From NCBI GenBank assembly GCA_947165145.1, contig CAMUZG010000002.1, forward strand, positions 1-64,000: a DNA stretch of 64,000 nucleotides, in the 5' to 3' direction. The DNA comes from an uncultured Selenomonadales bacterium. GTDB taxonomy: Bacteria > Bacillota > Negativicutes > Selenomonadales > Selenomonadaceae. The notes beneath the pieces are model-generated. The model was not told the origin of the DNA and did not search any database. It was given only the letters and a program-made list of their open reading frames with translations. Positions 60,955 to 64,000 of the stretch are shown one piece after another (within the stretch, counting starts at the first letter, position 1; each line of letters opens with the position of its first letter). The position numbers were made by a program, and so were the translations under genes.

Positions 60955-63662
60955 TCTTCAATATCCTCCTCGTTGCCGACTGCGTTAACAATGAACCTGG
61001 CGGTTTTAACCTGTGATTCGGAAATTGTCGGATCAAGCGCGGGGAAACCGACGCCCAATGCGAACAAAATTTCGGGGATATTGCCGGAGAGTTTTGTTTT
61101 AGGACGAATGGCGAATATAACCAAAAGCGGGCGACGACCATGAATCAGATAGGCATTTTCCGAAACGGATTTGTCTTTCTTCAGCTTGTGGAAGTCTTCT
61201 TCTGCCTGTTTAATTTGTTCCTTCGTCAAACCTGCTTGCGTAGTTGTTGGTGTGCCGACTTGCAAATTTTGTCCGCCGATTTTAATTTCGTCATCGTCAA
61301 CGGTAACGGAACGTTCGACAGGTTTGAACTTGATTTCTTTCCCGCTGACCGTCAAGCCGTCGTAAGTAGCCCCCAAACCTTCGGGAATATACACGTCCCA
61401 AAAATCTTCTTCCAATTCGTAAATGTATTCGCTTATCGGTCGTGCTTGATACCTCGCCCAACTGCCGGTTTTGAAGTTCAGCACGAGTTGCGCGACAAGA
61501 TTTTTTGGTACGTTGCACCATAATTTTTTGGAGTCTTCAGGCTTGGTAAAATTTCCGAGTCCGTCAACGAACTCGCGAATCAAATTGTTATTGGCGTCAA
61601 AAATTTTTTTGTCGTTGATGAGACGTGGCGTCTCCAGGAAAATTCGATTGAGTTCCACGGGACAAACGACTGCGGTGCCGGAACGAATCTTGTTCCTCGC
61701 GGTGATCTCCAAAGTGTCGGGATGGCGACGAACTTTCAAGCCGAAATCTTGCGGAATTTTATTGTAATTTTCCATGCGCATAATCTCTCGCTTGAGTTCG
61801 TTTGAAACTTTTGCGACGTAGCCATACCAGTCGATAATTTCCTGCGAAGTCCAAAGTCGGCAAAGATCGTCATAATTCGGACGATAACCAAACCAACGCC
61901 CCATTTGCATAAGCGTATCATAGAATTTTGAGTTGCGATAGAAATACGTGACGCATAAACCTTCCAACGTCAAGCCGCGCGTGAAACTATTTCCGCCTAT
62001 TGCAATTATGCGCAGACCGTTCGGATTTTGCTCGTAGCTGAAAGTATGTTCGCCGGAAGAATTACGCAATCCGATTTGAATCGGCTCGACGGCACTGCGA
62101 AGGTATTCGTGCAAAATTTTTTCCCACGTCACTCCACTGATTTCTTTCAGATTGTGCGTGTCAAAAACTCTGTGCAGATTTTTAATACAGTCGCTTTCAC
62201 GTTCGGCGTCCGCAACGGGCAGAGCCGCATAAGCCCGCAACTCACTGACAATTTCATGAAGGCGCACGTTGACCAAATCATAAATCTGCGCGTGAACACT
62301 CTTGAATCGGCTGACGTGAATCAACATTGTACGATGCGTTTTCTTGTCGCCGCGCAGATCGCGAATCGCATTGACTAACAGGAAGTAATCCATTGCCGTG
62401 CAAAGACTTTCGGGCAGACCGTCCACCTGCAATGCTATCCGATGATTTTTCGGGAAATAATTTTCCACGTCGGGATAATCAAGCGGAGTTATCGGCACGA
62501 GGAAACTTTTGTACTTGCCGTCTTCGTCGAAAATTGCGTCGGCTCCGATATAATTGTTCGGCACGTCCAGCGAATAAATAAAATCCTTCGGGAACAGGTC
62601 GTCGTTGAGCATACCTTGTTCGTCGAAGGGCATAATGAAAATATTCGCGAAAGGCGTGGCAGTCACGCCTATATAAGTAGTGCGGCTGAAGAGATTTAAA
62701 ATTTTTCGGATAAGATTATTTATGGCAGTCGGTTCCTCGTCCTCGTCGTGCGTGTTTATCGAGGCGTTATCGGCTTCGTCGTCGAGCAAAAGTAGAGAAT
62801 GATTTATCTTGCCCGTGCCGAACTTCACGGAATATTTTTTCAGCCAGTCGAAGAGATTTTTCAAAATGCTTTTGTTCTTCTTGACGACTAAAAGTACCGT
62901 GCCGCTCAAATTTTGCAAACCGAGCTTGAGATTATCGAGCGTCGGGGCTTTGAAGTCCGAAATAACCGACGTGAACTGCGCAATGTCTTTTGTCTGACCG
63001 TATTTCGCCACGCCGACAGGTCTGTTCCTTAAGGTATTGTCTTTCGTCGAGAGAAAAATTTGACTTTCACGACCTGCAAATTCTAAATCCAGTCGCGCTT
63101 GAGTTTGACGGCGCAAGTCTTCAAGCGTTCCCGTAAGAACGATGATAATTTTGTAACCGGTGTCGGCAGCTTTGGCGCACAACGCGGTATAAGTGGCGGT
63201 CTTACCGCTTTGCACTTCTCCGATAATCAACCCGCGGCGATTGAAACTGTCCGTCGAGTTCGGATTTCCCATAAGGTCAAGAATTTTATTCGTTGTCGTG
63301 TTGAGTGCGGCAGTCAAAGCGGGCAACCATTTTTTATCGTGGCGCAAATAATTTTCGTAACGCGTCCAGAAAAACCAGTCGAGATTGCTCTTGACGGAAT
63401 CGAGCCATTTTTTATGTTCGCCGCCCTCGATAAAAGCTTCTTCGCCGTCCATTTGTACAGTAAAATTGGCACGAACCGTGCGCAAAATTTTTTCAAATTC
63501 TTCGTCGGAAACAGTATAGCCCAAAATCGGAAGGATCTGCTTGACTTTCGCGGCAGAAACATTGAATTCGTTATCGCTCGGCGGACGTTCTGCGGAGTTG
63601 GTCAAGTTGATGATGTTGTCGAACACAATGTTTTTCGCAACTTCAAATTCATTTTCTGTCAT
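60951..63662 (-). CDS. Z1-domain SF2-like ATPase of a defence cassette
   Basis: The 903-aa protein has Walker A GEVQSGKT (148-155), Walker B LLLLDDEADN (about 290-300), YIGVTATPFANIF (motif III-like) and the Z1 domain core (EPIQIGLRNS, GGNSFTRGLTLEGLCVTYFYR, MQMGRWFGYRPNY). Z1 ATPases occur with GHKL ATPases, nucleases and AIPR proteins in restriction-like operons. ATG 63662 overlaps the upstream stop by one base (TAATG). Confidence 0.92.
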   Translation of the reverse strand: MTENEFEVAKNIVFDNIINLTNSAERPPSDNEFNVSAAKVKQILPILGYTVSDEEFEKILRTVRANFTVQMDGEEAFIEGGEHKKWLDSVKSNLDWFFWTRYENYLRHDKKWLPALTAALNTTTNKILDLMGNPNSTDSFNRRGLIIGEVQSGKTATYTALCAKAADTGYKIIIVLTGTLEDLRRQTQARLDLEFAGRESQIFLSTKDNTLRNRPVGVAKYGQTKDIAQFTSVISDFKAPTLDNLKLGLQNLSGTVLLVVKKNKSILKNLFDWLKKYSVKFGTGKINHSLLLLDDEADNASINTHDEDEEPTAINNLIRKILNLFSRTTYIGVTATPFANIFIMPFDEQGMLNDDLFPKDFIYSLDVPNNYIGADAIFDEDGKYKSFLVPITPLDYPDVENYFPKNHRIALQVDGLPESLCTAMDYFLLVNAIRDLRGDKKTHRTMLIHVSRFKSVHAQIYDLVNVRLHEIVSELRAYAALPVADAERESDCIKNLHRVFDTHNLKEISGVTWEKILHEYLRSAVEPIQIGLRNSSGEHTFSYEQNPNGLRIIAIGGNSFTRGLTLEGLCVTYFYRNSKFYDTLMQMGRWFGYRPNYDDLCRLWTSQEIIDWYGYVAKVSNELKREIMRMENYNKIPQDFGLKVRRHPDTLEITARNKIRSGTAVVCPVELNRIFLETPRLINDKKIFDANNNLIREFVDGLGNFTKPEDSKKLWCNVPKNLVAQLVLNFKTGSWARYQARPISEYIYELEEDFWDVYIPEGLGATYDGLTVSGKEIKFKPVERSVTVDDDEIKIGGQNLQVGTPTTTQAGLTKEQIKQAEEDFHKLKKDKSVSENAYLIHGRRPLLVIFAIRPKTKLSGNIPEILFALGVGFPALDPTISESQVKTARFIVNAVGNEEDIEE

Positions 63663-64000
63663 TAATCGACACCCCTTAACTTAAACTCTTCGAGTAATTG
63701 CGAATGATGCTTGAATATGTCGTCCTTGGCAAGTGAATTGAGCAACTTTAACACTTCGGCTTTGGACAGTCCTTCCAAGAAGACTTTCAAAATTTTTCGC
63801 GCCTCTTCCTCGGAATACAGTGTGGAATTTTTTATTTCATCACTGCCGTGAAAATCAATCATCAGCTGGTTTATCGGTAATGACGCGGATATTAATTTCA
63901 GCAGGTTTTTGAAATTTTCTTCACAGGCAGGGAATTTTTCAATGAGTCTCAGGAAAATAGGATGGCTTTCGTTTATCTCGTAAGTGATTCCTCCGTCGCG
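63662..64000 (-). CDS. C-terminal part of a GHKL/MORC-like ATPase (partial at window edge)
   Basis: An open frame runs from the window end to a TAA at 63662, at least 112 codons. It reads GGITYEINESHPIFLRLIEKF, then LISASLPINQLMIDFHGSDE and a helical tail (YSEEEARKILKVFLEG). The internal Met at 63862 is not the start, because the frame is open upstream of it. Position before Z1 matches the ATPase seen in GHKL-Z1-nuclease-AIPR operons, and the tail resembles the C-terminal region of that family. The ATPase domain itself would be outside the window. Confidence 0.65.
   Translation of the reverse strand, partial: RDGGITYEINESHPIFLRLIEKFPACEENFKNLLKLISASLPINQLMIDFHGSDEIKNSTLYSEEEARKILKVFLEGLSKAEVLKLLNSLAKDDIFKHHSQLLEEFKLRGVD

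Overview
This window looks like chromosomal DNA from a Gram-negative-type Firmicute of the class Negativicutes (Selenomonas/Veillonella relatives). Outer-membrane and LPS genes (LptD-like barrel, split heptose kinase and adenylyltransferase, heptosyltransferase, ArnT-like transferase) sit beside flagellar genes (FliI, FliJ, a FliD-like protein). A succinate/propionate pathway is also present (succinyl-CoA:acetate CoA-transferase, methylmalonyl-CoA epimerase, methylmalonyl-CoA decarboxylase subunits). The assignment is inferred from gene content; no rRNA or tRNA gene was seen.

Layout. 1-5.1 kb: a small basic ORF with a terminator, then a lone 1,531-aa type ISP-like restriction-modification enzyme on the minus strand. 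5.1-10.8 kb: a FAD oxidoreductase, a translationally coupled minus-strand operon (hotdog dehydratase, thiolase, acyl-CoA ligase, membrane protein) and a FliD-like gene. 10.9-22.4 kb: a long plus-strand envelope block (secreted repeat protein, LptD-like, GT83 transferase, GNAT, heptose genes, LtaS-like alkaline-phosphatase-fold enzyme, RmlD, SerC). 22.4-24.6 kb: a structured repeat element, then leuC-leuD. 24.6-29.5 kb: mostly minus-strand small genes (ComF, HNH nuclease, zinc ribbon, XRE regulator), a membrane Ser/Thr kinase and TatD. 29.6-35 kb: a signalling module (hybrid histidine kinase, STAS, anti-sigma-type ATPase, SpoIIE phosphatase) and an amidase. 35-43 kb: rpsO, a PTS permease and the propionate block, interrupted by a foreign-looking amidinotransferase. 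43-45.6 kb: cupin and a Dam-type methylase with its endonuclease. 45.6-57.8 kb: mnmG, rsmG, a repeat-rich secreted protein, a CorC-like protein, a second copy of the structured element, fliI-fliJ, a lytic transglycosylase, an amidase, azlCD, a PhoH operon and a FadR-type regulator. 57.9-64 kb: a four-gene minus-strand defence cassette (GHKL-like tail, Z1 ATPase, PD-(D/E)XK protein, AIPR protein) running off the window edge.

The most unusual features are not ordinary genes. Two ~170-bp copies of a structured element (22392-22561 and 50643-50814) keep the same hairpins although one hairpin has almost completely changed sequence. A family of heptameric intergenic repeats occurs at about ten sites and has become the coded C-terminus of LeuC. 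Two partial gene duplications lie against a 13-bp palindrome and its reverse complement. A secreted amidinotransferase has its signal peptide split exactly at an A-AAA-AAA slippery run. Three independent DNA-targeting defence loci lie within 64 kb.
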